Of a DNA stretch of 64,000 nucleotides, positions 8,840 to 17,602 are shown piece after piece. The stretch's first letter is position 1, and the number at the start of each line of letters is the position of its first letter. Made by a program: the position numbers and the translations under genes. The stretch spans positions 62,001 to 126,000 of the forward strand of contig NZ_JBPYCR010000006.1 in the NCBI RefSeq assembly GCF_051846915.1, in the 5' to 3' direction. A model generated the notes under the pieces. That model saw only the letters and a program-made list of their open reading frames with translations. It did no database searches and was not told the origin of the DNA. This DNA comes from JBPYCR01 sp051846915. Lineage in GTDB: Bacteria; Bacillota; Bacilli; Bacillales; Amphibacillaceae.

Positions 8840-11164
8840 TTAAATGAAATCATATGGAGAAATCTCATCTTCGCTTGAATCGTGCTCTTGTATTTCAGGC
8901 ACGTCATCCAATCGTCTCATTAATTGCTCTTTCAGATTCGTAAACCTTATATTTGTATCTAGTGTATGTACTCCTTTCAAAAATGCTTGCTTAACTCCAC
9001 AAATGATTAAAGATTGTTTACTTCTCGTAATAGCCGTATAAAGTAAATTTTTGCGAAGCATTCGGTTATAAGCAGGTAAGACGGGCAAAATAACGATCGG
9101 AAACTCACTCCCCTGTGATTTATGAATGGAAATACAGTAGGCATGCATAATCTCGATATAATCTTTTCGTTCGTAAACAACTTCTTTACGATCAAACGAA
9201 ATAACAATTTGCTCCGTATTTTCTACGTTTTCATCTTCCTCAAAAATAGCTGCAATCGTCCCGATGTCACCGTTGGATATTCCATCCTCAGGTCGATTGG
9301 TTAGTTGAATAACTTTATCACCGATTCTATATATGGTATCTTTTATTCTCTTCTCCCTTTTTTGTCGTGACGGTGGGTTCAAAAGTTGTTGCAATTGTTT
9401 ATTAATCGCCAAAATCCCTGCCCTAGTGCGGTACATTGGTGCAAGTACTTGAATATCTTTCGGATCTATTCCTTTATCAATTGCTTTTGTAAAGATATTT
9501 AGGATCACTTCTTCCGCTTGCTGCTCGGTACACGGGATAAAACTAAAATCCCGCTTATTTTCTAAGATCTCTGCTGTACACGTATCTCTTCTGATCCGGT
9601 GTGCGAGTTCAATAATTTTGGATCCTTCTTCCTGGCGATACACTTCTTGAAGTGTTATCGACGGCAATAGGTTTGTAGATAATAAATCGGACAAAACCTG
9701 ACCCGGGCCTACAGAAGGCAATTGATCTTCATCACCAACGAGCAGTACTTGCATATGGTCAGGTATCGCTTTGAATAGAGCATGTGCCACCCATATATCT
9801 ACCATGGAAAATTCATCAATGATTAACAGTTGACCCGATAAAGGTTCATTTTCATTTCGTTCAAAAAACTCATTACCATCCCAACCTAATAATCGATGGA
9901 TTGTTGTTGCGTAAATCCCAGTCGACTGTTGCAACCGTTTCGCAGCTCGTCCGGTTGGAGCAGATAAAACAAATGGAAAGTCAGCTTTGTTATCGTAGTC
10001 ATCCCGATTTGTTGATACATCATGAATAGATGCATAAGCATTGATGATTCCTTTAATTACCGTTGTTTTACCAGTCCCAGGGCCACCTGTTAAAATCATA
10101 ATTTTTGAATGAAGGGCTTCATTTATAGCTTTAAATTGTTCCTCACCGTAGCTTAAAACTTCTAATTCTTCTATTTCTCCAATAATTTTCATCAATTCAG
10201 CCAAGGTTGTTTTTTGTTCAATTGATTGATCAATCAAACGATTCACATTTGATGCAAACCCATCCTCTGCATAATAAAGGGACGGAAGGTATGCTTTTCC
10301 CTCAACGACAATTAGTTTTTTTTCCTTGTTTAAATCTTCTATACATTCAGTAATCATTTGCTCATTAATATCTGGGGTAATCAATAACTTATAAGTCTCT
10401 TGAACGCACTGATCAAGCGGTAAATAAACATGCCCGTTTTGCACACTGTTTTGCAAAACATAAATACACCCAGCCCCAATTCGGTTTGGATGTGTAAGAG
10501 AAAGTCCATTTGTTTTAGCAATCTGGTCTGCCGTGTGAAAGCCGAAGCCCTCTATGTCAAGTACAAATTGAAACGGATCTTTTTTAACCTGTTCGATCGA
10601 TGTTTCTTTATAGTTTTCATATATTTTTTGAGCCATTTTTAAACCAATATGATATTTGGAAAGGAATACGACTACATGCTCGAACCCCTGATTTTCCTGC
10701 AATGTCTCTACTAATGTTTCTCGCGTTTTTTTCGTTAATCTAGGCACGGAAGCTAAAACGTCCGGGCTATTCATTATTTTCGACACTGCGTTACTTCCAA
10801 GATGTTCCACAATCTTTTGAGCCGTTCTTTTTCCGACACCATAAAATAGGTCACTTGATAAATAATCGACAAGACCATCTTCGGAAGTCGGGATATATGT
10901 TTGAAACGCATGAATTTTATATTGCAACCCAAACTTTTCATGCTTTTCGAATTCCCCCATAAACGTATAAACAGTTCCATCCTGTAATTTGGAAAAGTAC
11001 CCTTTTACTACTACTTCTTTTTCCTTAAAATCTTCATTCGTTTGATGGATTTTTATTTTCGCAATGGAAAAATGCTCTTCTGTATTATGAAAAATTGTAT
11101 ACAGTAATTCGCCCCGAATAAAGCTATTTTCATTATTGCTTTTTTCAAATTTCTCAATCGCCAT
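8840..11164 (-). CDS. recD2: ATP-dependent RecD2-type DNA helicase
   Basis: 774 residues, a superfamily 1B 5'-3' helicase without RecBC partners. The N-terminal OB-like and helix-hairpin-helix region (about 1-200, including YFYGVGKRTA-type and EGFGFHTAD segments) is followed by Walker A GGPGTGKTT (about 356), Walker B LLIIDEFSM, motif III LLVGDEDQLPSVGPG (about 475) and the C-terminal motif AYCISIHKSQGSEFP (about 675). In B. subtilis it limits recombination at stalled forks. It starts 28 bases after the TPR protein gene, so the two are likely cotranscribed. Confidence 0.96.
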   Translation of the reverse strand: MAIEKFEKSNNENSFIRGELLYTIFHNTEEHFSIAKIKIHQTNEDFKEKEVVVKGYFSKLQDGTVYTFMGEFEKHEKFGLQYKIHAFQTYIPTSEDGLVDYLSSDLFYGVGKRTAQKIVEHLGSNAVSKIMNSPDVLASVPRLTKKTRETLVETLQENQGFEHVVVFLSKYHIGLKMAQKIYENYKETSIEQVKKDPFQFVLDIEGFGFHTADQIAKTNGLSLTHPNRIGAGCIYVLQNSVQNGHVYLPLDQCVQETYKLLITPDINEQMITECIEDLNKEKKLIVVEGKAYLPSLYYAEDGFASNVNRLIDQSIEQKTTLAELMKIIGEIEELEVLSYGEEQFKAINEALHSKIMILTGGPGTGKTTVIKGIINAYASIHDVSTNRDDYDNKADFPFVLSAPTGRAAKRLQQSTGIYATTIHRLLGWDGNEFFERNENEPLSGQLLIIDEFSMVDIWVAHALFKAIPDHMQVLLVGDEDQLPSVGPGQVLSDLLSTNLLPSITLQEVYRQEEGSKIIELAHRIRRDTCTAEILENKRDFSFIPCTEQQAEEVILNIFTKAIDKGIDPKDIQVLAPMYRTRAGILAINKQLQQLLNPPSRQKREKRIKDTIYRIGDKVIQLTNRPEDGISNGDIGTIAAIFEEDENVENTEQIVISFDRKEVVYERKDYIEIMHAYCISIHKSQGSEFPIVILPVLPAYNRMLRKNLLYTAITRSKQSLIICGVKQAFLKGVHTLDTNIRFTNLKEQLMRRLDDVPEIQEHDSSEDEISPYDFI

Positions 11165-11191
11165 CCTTAATACCTCACGATCTTATAGGGT

Positions 11192-11854
11192 TCATTGACC
11201 GTTTAACAATTGCTCTACTTGAGCTTTTCCATTTGCTGCGAGAACATGATCCGGTTGCAGCTCTAGTGCTGTTGTAAAATAATCAAGGGCTTTGTTTGCC
11301 TGCTCTTCATATAAGGATATAATACCTAAATTATAATGGGCATCACTATGATTATTATCCAGTACAACCACTTTTTCAAGGGCGTCTTTTGCTGCTTGTA
11401 TATGTTCCAATTTTGCAAGTGTTAAACCATATTGGAAAAGCTTTTCACTGTCATTTGGATCGATTTCAGATGCTCTCAATAAATAAGCTAATGCCGGCTT
11501 TGGCTGCTCTTGATTCAGATGAGCTAACCCAAGCATGAAAAACGTATCTCCTTCTTCCAAACCTAACTCAACGGCTTTCAGTAAATATTCCTGTGCTTTT
11601 TTGTAGTTTTCGAGTTCAAAATATAAATTCCCCAAGCCATAATATGCGGTGGCGGCTTCGCTATCTAATTGAATTGCTTTCATAAAAAAACGTTCAGCTC
11701 GATCCGGGTCATTCATATGCATTAATAGATTACCAAAATTAATATAGCCAATCGGATCCTGAGGATTTTCTTCAATTAAATCGTTAAAAAGCTTAGCAGC
11801 TTCTTCATATTTATTTTGCTTCATTAATTGGATTGCTTTTTTGTTATTATCCAT
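11192..11854 (-). CDS. yrrB: TPR-repeat protein YrrB
   Basis: 220 residues made almost entirely of about six tetratricopeptide repeats of 34 residues, for example YINFGNLLMHMNDPDRAERF and AYYGLGNLYFELENYKKAQEY. No signal peptide, so a cytoplasmic protein-interaction scaffold. The B. subtilis homologue is structurally known but has no firm function. The ATG at 11854 has an AAGGAGAAGG site; the longer reading starts nine codons earlier and lacks one. It sits between mnmA and recD2. Confidence 0.92.
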   Translation of the reverse strand: MDNNKKAIQLMKQNKYEEAAKLFNDLIEENPQDPIGYINFGNLLMHMNDPDRAERFFMKAIQLDSEAATAYYGLGNLYFELENYKKAQEYLLKAVELGLEEGDTFFMLGLAHLNQEQPKPALAYLLRASEIDPNDSEKLFQYGLTLAKLEHIQAAKDALEKVVVLDNNHSDAHYNLGIISLYEEQANKALDYFTTALELQPDHVLAANGKAQVEQLLNGQ

Positions 11855-11926
11855 CGATACCTTCTCCTTGAATAAAGTCATGGGCTTACTATTTACAAGA
11901 ACCCATGAACTTTTTAACTATCTTCT

Positions 11927-13045
11927 TTACCCTACATAATGCAAAAATTTGTCATGCTTTAATATTTGATCAATTGTTCCTCCACCAAGACATATGTCAC
12001 CATCATAAAAAACAACTGCTTGCCCAGGTGTAACAGCTCGTTGCCTTTCTGCAAACTGAACAGAAACCCGATCGTTCACTGTTCGCGTTACTGTCACATC
12101 ACAGTCCTGTTGGCGATACCGAAATTTAGCGGTACAAGTAAACGTCTCCTGTATAGTATCAGGATTAATCCAATTCACTCCTGATGCAATTAAGCCTTCA
12201 GAATATAAATTTTCGTTATCGTAACCTTGTTCGACATACAATACATTTTCTTTCACGTTTTTACCAACTACAAACCAAGGATCACCAGGTCCACCTATAC
12301 CAAGTCCTTGCCTTTGACCAATCGTATAATACATAAGGCCATCATGTTTCCCTTTTATTTCACCTGTCAATGTCTTCATATTCCCTGGCTGTGCAGGTAA
12401 ATAATTGCTCAGAAACTCCTTGAAATTTCGCTCTCCGATAAAACAAATCCCTGTACTGTCCTTTTTTGTAGCTGTAGCAAGTCCATGGTCTTTCGCAATT
12501 TCTCTAACTTTGGATTTTGGTAGATGCCCTAAAGGAAACATTACTCTTTCTAGTACATCTTCCGTTAATTGGCTGAGAAAATACGTTTGATCTTTATTGG
12601 AATCCATACCGCGCAGCATTTTATAATGGCCATCTTCATTACTCACTTGTGCGTAATGTCCAGTTGCCACATAGTCCGCACCCAATGTTATCGCATGATT
12701 CAAAAATGCTTTAAATTTGATCTCTTTATTGCAAATTATATCAGGGTTCGGCGTGCGTCCCGCTTTATATTCATCGAGAAAGTACGTAAATACATGATCC
12801 CAGTACTGTTTTTCAAAATTAACTGAATAATACGGAATATCTAGTTGGTTACATACACGAATAACATCTTCATAATCTTCCGTTGCTGTACATACGCCGT
12901 TTTCATCCGTATCATCCCAATTTTTCATAAAGATACCAATTACTTCATACCCTTGTTCTTTTAATAATAGTGCTGCTACGGATGAGTCCACACCGCCACT
13001 CATGCCAACTACTACACGTATATTTTTTTTATCTGTCACTTTCAT
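11927..13045 (-). CDS. mnmA: tRNA-specific 2-thiouridylase MnmA
   Basis: 372 residues. MnmA installs the 2-thio group on U34 of Lys, Glu and Gln tRNAs using sulfur passed from a cysteine desulfurase. The PP-loop VVGMSGGVDSSV (about 12-23) binds ATP. The catalytic cysteines lie in NPDIICNKEIKF (about 103) and STGICFIGERN (about 199). It starts directly after the iscS stop codon, consistent with IscS being its dedicated sulfur donor. Confidence 0.97.
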   Translation of the reverse strand: MKVTDKKNIRVVVGMSGGVDSSVAALLLKEQGYEVIGIFMKNWDDTDENGVCTATEDYEDVIRVCNQLDIPYYSVNFEKQYWDHVFTYFLDEYKAGRTPNPDIICNKEIKFKAFLNHAITLGADYVATGHYAQVSNEDGHYKMLRGMDSNKDQTYFLSQLTEDVLERVMFPLGHLPKSKVREIAKDHGLATATKKDSTGICFIGERNFKEFLSNYLPAQPGNMKTLTGEIKGKHDGLMYYTIGQRQGLGIGGPGDPWFVVGKNVKENVLYVEQGYDNENLYSEGLIASGVNWINPDTIQETFTCTAKFRYRQQDCDVTVTRTVNDRVSVQFAERQRAVTPGQAVVFYDGDICLGGGTIDQILKHDKFLHYVG

Positions 13046-14194
13046 TCACCCTTTTTTCGCTAACCGTTTTACTACGCCAGCAATAATATTAGCGGCTTCT
13101 TTTATATTTTCCATTGTATTATGGTTACCAAAACTGAAGCGAACCGAATTTGTTACACGCTTATCTTCTTTTCCGTACATTGCAGCCAAAACATGGGATG
13201 GTTCGATTGATCCCGCTGTACAGGCACTCCCGCTGGAAGCTGCAACTCCTTCCAGATCAAAATTCATAAGCAATGCCTCAACGTTCGTTCTTGGAAAACT
13301 TATATTCACAATGGAGGGAACCGTTTCATCAACGACACCATTAAGCTGATAATCAATTTCGTTTGAGCTTAAAATTTGTAAAAAATGCTGCTTAAAACGA
13401 GTATACGTTTCAAGTCTGTTTTCTCGGTGATTTACTGCTAGTTCTACTGCTTTTTTAAAACCAATGATACCCATTGTGTTTTCCGTCCCTGCTCTTTTTT
13501 TTCTTTCTTGCTCTCCGCCAAACTGGGCAGGAGCGAGTGAGACGTTACTATCTGCATATAAAAAACCAATTCCTTTTGGTCCATTAATCTTATGGGAAGA
13601 AACAGTCAGTAAATCAATCCCGCATTCCTTCACATTCAATTCAAGCAGTCCAAATGCCTGTACTGCATCGGTATGAAAATAGGCTTGATGATTTTTCAGT
13701 AGCTCACCAATCGCTTTTATCGGTTGAATTACTCCCGTTTCATTATTCACTGTCATAACAGATACAAGGATTGTTTTATCCGTAAGTGCTTTAGCCAAAT
13801 CTTCTATATTTATTTTCCCTTGCTTGTTTACCGGTAGATAAGTTAATTCGAACCCTTGCTTTTCCAGTTGCTCCGCCGCTCGTAAAACAGCATGATGTTC
13901 CTGAACGGATGTAATGATATGGTTACCTTTATGTTTATTAGCTATCGCTGTACCAATCAAGGCTAAATTATCTGCCTCCGTTCCCCCACTCGTAAAAATA
14001 ATATCCTTCTCATCTGCATGAATACTCTTGGCCATCATTCGTCTTCCTTCATCAACCGTCTGCCTTGCTTTTCGCCCAAATCGATGCATGCTTGATGGAT
14101 TACCAAAATATTCCTGACTTTCGGCTGTTGCAGTCATTGAGTGGAGAACTTCTCGATCGATTGGTGTTGTTGCCGCATGATCTAAATAGATCAT
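13046..14194 (-). CDS. iscS: Cysteine desulfurase (IscS/NifS family, YrvO-like)
   Basis: 382 residues. A PLP enzyme that takes sulfur from cysteine. The N-terminus is typical (MIYLDHAATTPID), the PLP lysine is in VSSHKINGPKGIGF (about 201) and the active cysteine in SSGSACTAGS (about 326). The ATG at 14194 has an AGGAAGGA site. The longer reading starts 25 codons earlier, inside cymR. The cymR-iscS-mnmA order is the same as B. subtilis cymR-yrvO-mnmA, which points to a role in tRNA thiolation rather than general Fe-S assembly. Confidence 0.96.
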   Translation of the reverse strand: MIYLDHAATTPIDREVLHSMTATAESQEYFGNPSSMHRFGRKARQTVDEGRRMMAKSIHADEKDIIFTSGGTEADNLALIGTAIANKHKGNHIITSVQEHHAVLRAAEQLEKQGFELTYLPVNKQGKINIEDLAKALTDKTILVSVMTVNNETGVIQPIKAIGELLKNHQAYFHTDAVQAFGLLELNVKECGIDLLTVSSHKINGPKGIGFLYADSNVSLAPAQFGGEQERKKRAGTENTMGIIGFKKAVELAVNHRENRLETYTRFKQHFLQILSSNEIDYQLNGVVDETVPSIVNISFPRTNVEALLMNFDLEGVAASSGSACTAGSIEPSHVLAAMYGKEDKRVTNSVRFSFGNHNTMENIKEAANIIAGVVKRLAKKG

Positions 14195-14222
14195 ATAAAT
14201 CTTTCCTTCCTGCTTATCTTTG

Positions 14223-14645
14223 TTATATATAAAACATATATTCATTATTTCGTTCGACGTCGTCATCATGTTCTGCTAAATCTAATAATGTTGTCTTATC
14301 AAGCACTTCTTTAACCGCATCCCTCACTTGAAGCCAAAGCGCCTGCTGAGGAGCTTCTTCCTCTTCCATTCCTTCAACAAGCGTAATTGGCCCTTCTAAT
14401 ACACGAATGACATCACCGGCAGTGATCGCATCGGGTTTTTTGGCCAAAATATAACCACCGTATGCTCCACGTACACTTCTTATCAACCCGGCGTTTCGTA
14501 AGGGGGCAGCTAATTGTTCCAAATAATGGGGCGATAATTGTTTTTCCTTGGCGATAGATTTCAGCGGTACCGGACCATCACCATATTTTCGCGTCAACTC
14601 AATCATAATAGTTAACCCGTAACGTCCTTTAGTAGTAATTTTCAT
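14223..14645 (-). CDS. cymR: Rrf2-family regulator of cysteine metabolism CymR
   Basis: 140 residues. N-terminal winged helix-turn-helix (MKITTKGRYGLTIMIELTRK, then SPHYLEQLAAPLRNAGLI as the recognition region and VRGAYGGYIL as the wing). There is no cysteine triad for an Fe-S cluster, as expected of CymR rather than IscR. In Bacillus it represses cysteine and sulfur-uptake genes in complex with O-acetylserine thiol-lyase. Its 3' end lies upstream of the chosen iscS start. Confidence 0.93.
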   Translation of the reverse strand: MKITTKGRYGLTIMIELTRKYGDGPVPLKSIAKEKQLSPHYLEQLAAPLRNAGLIRSVRGAYGGYILAKKPDAITAGDVIRVLEGPITLVEGMEEEEAPQQALWLQVRDAVKEVLDKTTLLDLAEHDDDVERNNEYMFYI

Positions 14646-14714
14646 TTTTATTACACCTCTAAAATCATTTACATCCTTCTGCCAATAAACTCTTGCGTAG
14701 AATGACGATTTTTA

Positions 14715-14743
14715 ACCATACAACGATCATATATTCTATTCAA
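14715..14743 (-). promoter_or_regulatory. Candidate SigA promoter of cymR-iscS-mnmA
   Basis: TTGAAT, 17 bases, TATGGT on the minus strand, about 70 bases upstream of cymR. The -35 box is good and the -10 box imperfect. The rest of the 352-base divergent interval to rarA is AT-rich without other clear structure. Confidence 0.4.
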
Positions 14744-14997
14744 CTCATAATCATGAAGTTAAGCTTTATTACTATCTAGCAAAGAGAGAACATATGTGCT
14801 AAAATGTGATTTGAATTAGGTTAACTTTTAAATAACTATCACTGTAGTTTGTAATAGGTAGTTTCATTATAATTAATTATTTCCAAGTCATAATAATACA
14901 TGCTATTATAACATGAATGAATATCTACTTGCATTGAAAGAACCTTTTCTCCTATTATTTATGACTGGAAGATTAAAATATAAAGGATCGATAAAAA

Positions 14998-16284
14998 ATG
15001 AGTCAAGCACCTCTTGCATTACGGATGCGTCCTGCCCATATTAATGACATCATCGGTCAGGAGCACCTTGTTCAAAAAGGAAAAATCATTCACCGAATGG
15101 TTGAAGCAAATAGGCTTTTATCCATGATTCTATATGGGCCGCCCGGAACCGGCAAGACTTCGATGGCCTACGCTCTTGCAAAAAGTTTACAGATCCCAGC
15201 TAAAATACTCAATGCAGTAACAGATAGAAAAAAGGATATGGAAATCGTCGTTGAAGAAGCAAAAATGTCCGGTAACATCGTACTAATCCTCGATGAGGTT
15301 CACCGATTGGATAAAGCGAAACAGGACTTCCTGCTTCCACACTTGGAAAGCAATCTAATTACATTGATCGGTTGTACAACGAGTAACCCTTTTCATTCAA
15401 TTAATCCAGCAATCAGAAGCAGATGCCATTTATTTGAACTTCAGGCATTAACGAGTGAGCATATCAAAACAGCAATCAATCGTGCTATCACAGACGAAAC
15501 TGACGGATACGGGGGTCTGAATATATCGTTGACGGATGATGCATTGGTACATTTTGCCCAAAGTTCGAACGGTGATTTACGTGCCGCCTTAAACGGGTTG
15601 GAATTAGCTGTTCTATCAACACCGGAAAATGAAGAAAATATAATCGAAATAAACTTAGCAAGCGCCGAAGAATGCATGCAAAAGAAAAGCTTTTCCCATG
15701 ATAAAGGTGGGGATGCACATTATGACGTGCTTTCTGCGTTTCAAAAATCAATCAGGGGCAGTGATGTTAATGCTGCACTTCATTACTTGGGCCGACTGAT
15801 CGAAGCAGGTGACTTGGATAGTATCGCACGGCGTATGATTGTGATTGCCTATGAAGATATCGGTCTTGCCAATCCACAAGCAGGTCCTCGAGCGTTGGCA
15901 GCTGTAGAAGCTGCAGAAAGGGTTGGATTCCCTGAAGCACGGATTCCATTGGGTGTTTCCATTGTAGAACTTGCATTATCACCAAAATCAAATACAGCCT
16001 ATAAAGCACTTGATCAAGCATTAACAGACATTCGCCAAGGAAACACCGGAGAAATACCTCCGCATTTAAAAGATGCTCATTATGCAGGAGCAAAACAATT
16101 AGGCAGAGGGATCGACTACAAATATCCGCATAACTATGAAAATAGCTGGATTCCGCAACAGTATATGCCCGATGCAATTAAACATAAACAATACTTTTCA
16201 CCGAAAAACAGCGGAAAATTTGAGCAAGCTATGAAACAAGTTTATGAAAAAATTATTGCTGACCAAAAGAAACACTCAATGTAA
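14998..16284 (+). CDS. rarA: Replication-associated recombination protein A (RarA/MgsA AAA+ ATPase)
   Basis: 428 residues. Walker A GPPGTGKTS (about 47-55), Walker B VLILDEVHRL (about 97-106), sensor 1 TTSNPF, and the C-terminal tetramerisation domain starting around AHYDVLSAFQKSIRGSD. The protein acts at stalled or gapped forks with SSB and the clamp loader. Divergent from cymR, the same context as B. subtilis yrvN. No strong ribosome site; TATAAAGGATCG lies about 10 bases upstream. Confidence 0.96.
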   Translation: MSQAPLALRMRPAHINDIIGQEHLVQKGKIIHRMVEANRLLSMILYGPPGTGKTSMAYALAKSLQIPAKILNAVTDRKKDMEIVVEEAKMSGNIVLILDEVHRLDKAKQDFLLPHLESNLITLIGCTTSNPFHSINPAIRSRCHLFELQALTSEHIKTAINRAITDETDGYGGLNISLTDDALVHFAQSSNGDLRAALNGLELAVLSTPENEENIIEINLASAEECMQKKSFSHDKGGDAHYDVLSAFQKSIRGSDVNAALHYLGRLIEAGDLDSIARRMIVIAYEDIGLANPQAGPRALAAVEAAERVGFPEARIPLGVSIVELALSPKSNTAYKALDQALTDIRQGNTGEIPPHLKDAHYAGAKQLGRGIDYKYPHNYENSWIPQQYMPDAIKHKQYFSPKNSGKFEQAMKQVYEKIIADQKKHSM

Positions 16285-16571
16285 GTATAATTCCTTTTTC
16301 AATAGGTCATAATATTTGTAGGCATTGTTGCCAGTCAGTTACAAGATGATTTAATTAGTAAAATAGATTTTTTAATTGTAACGACACTTTACTCTATCAA
16401 ACATTACAGTTAAGAATATAAAACTTCTAGCGCTCGGTTAATGTCGTATGTGCTGAATAGTAGTAGGATGATAATTCTGCGGTGTAGCCAGACATAGCCT
16501 GTTCAGTCTTGATTAGAACAAAGCCAGGATTTTTATACATTCTTACCTATTGAAAAAGGAGCTGAATCATT

Positions 16572-17225
16572 TTGGCTAAAGTAAGACAGGATGCTTGGTC
16601 CCATGAAGATGATCTATTATTGGCAGAAACGGTACTACGCCATGTGAGAGAGGGTAGCACCCAACTTAATGCTTTTGAAGAAGTTGGTGATAAACTGAAT
16701 CGTACGTCTGCTGCTTGTGGATTTCGCTGGAATGCAGAAGTAAGACAAAAATATGAAAGTGCTGTTGACCTTGCCAAGCGACAACGAAAAGAAAGAAAAC
16801 GTACGGAAGCAACCCAATTGAAACTAACGAATCCCGAGCCCGTACAATTGACGAATAACGAATTTGTACTAGAAAATGAATCATTGGAAACGGAGAATAA
16901 AACACCTATTACCGTGGATAAGGTCATCGAATTTTTGCACAATATGAAAGAAGACTATCATGTCGCAAATCAATCAAAATTTACTTTGCAACAACTTGAA
17001 AACGAAAATACTATGTTGAGGGATCATGTTAAGAAAATGGAAAAGCAACTAGCTTTAACGGAGGAAAAATTGGAAACGGTACAGGAAGATTACCAAATGT
17101 TTATTCAAATTATGGAACGAGCCAGAAAAATGACCGTACTCGATGATAAGGGTAGTCTAAAGGCGCCTTCATTTAAAATGGACAAGAACGGCAATTTAGA
17201 GCAGATGGCACATGGATCCAACTAG
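16572..17225 (+). CDS. RsfA-family prespore-type transcriptional regulator
   Basis: 217 residues. An N-terminal Myb/SANT-like domain (about 1-60: RQDAWSHEDDLLLAETVLRHV and RTSAACGFRWNAEVRQ), a basic linker (RQRKERKR), a low-complexity middle and a C-terminal coiled coil (about 125-185). This is the architecture of RsfA/YlbO proteins, which adjust SigF- and SigE-dependent gene expression during sporulation in Bacillus; which paralogue this is cannot be decided. Translation starts at TTG 16572, with an AAAGGAG site 10 bases upstream. Monocistronic, with a strong terminator behind. Confidence 0.85.
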   Translation: MAKVRQDAWSHEDDLLLAETVLRHVREGSTQLNAFEEVGDKLNRTSAACGFRWNAEVRQKYESAVDLAKRQRKERKRTEATQLKLTNPEPVQLTNNEFVLENESLETENKTPITVDKVIEFLHNMKEDYHVANQSKFTLQQLENENTMLRDHVKKMEKQLALTEEKLETVQEDYQMFIQIMERARKMTVLDDKGSLKAPSFKMDKNGNLEQMAHGSN

Positions 17226-17254
17226 TTGAATAGAGCACCATATATTAGAGCAAA

Positions 17255-17298
17255 AAAACTGACTTGCTAGCACTTAATTGCGCTAGCAAGTCAGTTTT
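17255..17298 (+). terminator. Strong Rho-independent terminator after the RsfA-family gene
   Basis: A 17-base perfect stem (AAAACTGACTTGCTAGC with its complement) and a 10-base loop, ending in TTTT. It also lies just past the predicted 3' end of the 6S RNA on the other strand and may serve both transcripts. Confidence 0.85.
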
Positions 17299-17311
17299 GC
17301 ATGTAAGCTTA

Positions 17312-17509
17312 TCAATCCCAATTATGCCGTCTAACATCCAGTTTTGATCCCGCTCTTGGCAGGTGGGTGTTTTGTCTTACATCTTATGCTTCCACTTCGA
17401 TAGAGGCATGCAAGCAATGTAAAAACGAGCAAACTCCCAATATTATAGATGTTCGGTCAAAACGATTTAAATAGACAAACACATCAGGATTTACTTCTAA
17501 CGACTTTGT
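17312..17509 (-). ncRNA. bsrA: 6S RNA (6S-1/BsrA type)
   Basis: The region between aspS and the rsfA-like gene has no reading frame. The plus strand contains GTTCGGTCAAAAC (17451-17463), matching the start of the product RNA that RNA polymerase makes from B. subtilis 6S-1 RNA, so the minus-strand transcript carries the central-bubble template. The predicted 5' part (AAATCCTGATGTG) can pair with the 3' part (CATAATTGGGATT) as a closing stem, giving about 185-200 nt. In B. subtilis bsrA also lies beside aspS. 6S RNA sequesters the housekeeping RNA polymerase in stationary phase. Exact ends are estimates. Confidence 0.85.
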
Positions 17510-17515
17510 AATTTG

Positions 17516-17544
17516 ATCTTATCATAGCTTTCGTCTTTTTTCAA
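17516..17544 (-). promoter_or_regulatory. Promoter of 6S RNA
   Basis: TTGAAA, 17 bases, TAAGAT on the minus strand, about 7 bases ahead of the predicted 6S RNA 5' region. Confidence 0.65.
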
Positions 17545-17602
17545 TAATTATGAAATTTAATTATTCGTTACAAATGTTACAATTTCACATCAAATGTAAT
17601 CT

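Noticed and set aside
11879..11907. CATGGG/CCCATG inverted repeat between mnmA and yrrB as a terminator
   Set aside because: Six-base stem with a long loop and no T-run on the coding strand side; could be chance.
16285..16571. Possible diverged copy of repeat R3 between rarA and the RsfA-family gene
   Set aside because: GTAGCCAGACATAGCC followed by TTTTTATACATTCTTA resembles the R3 right end, but the match is too weak to call.
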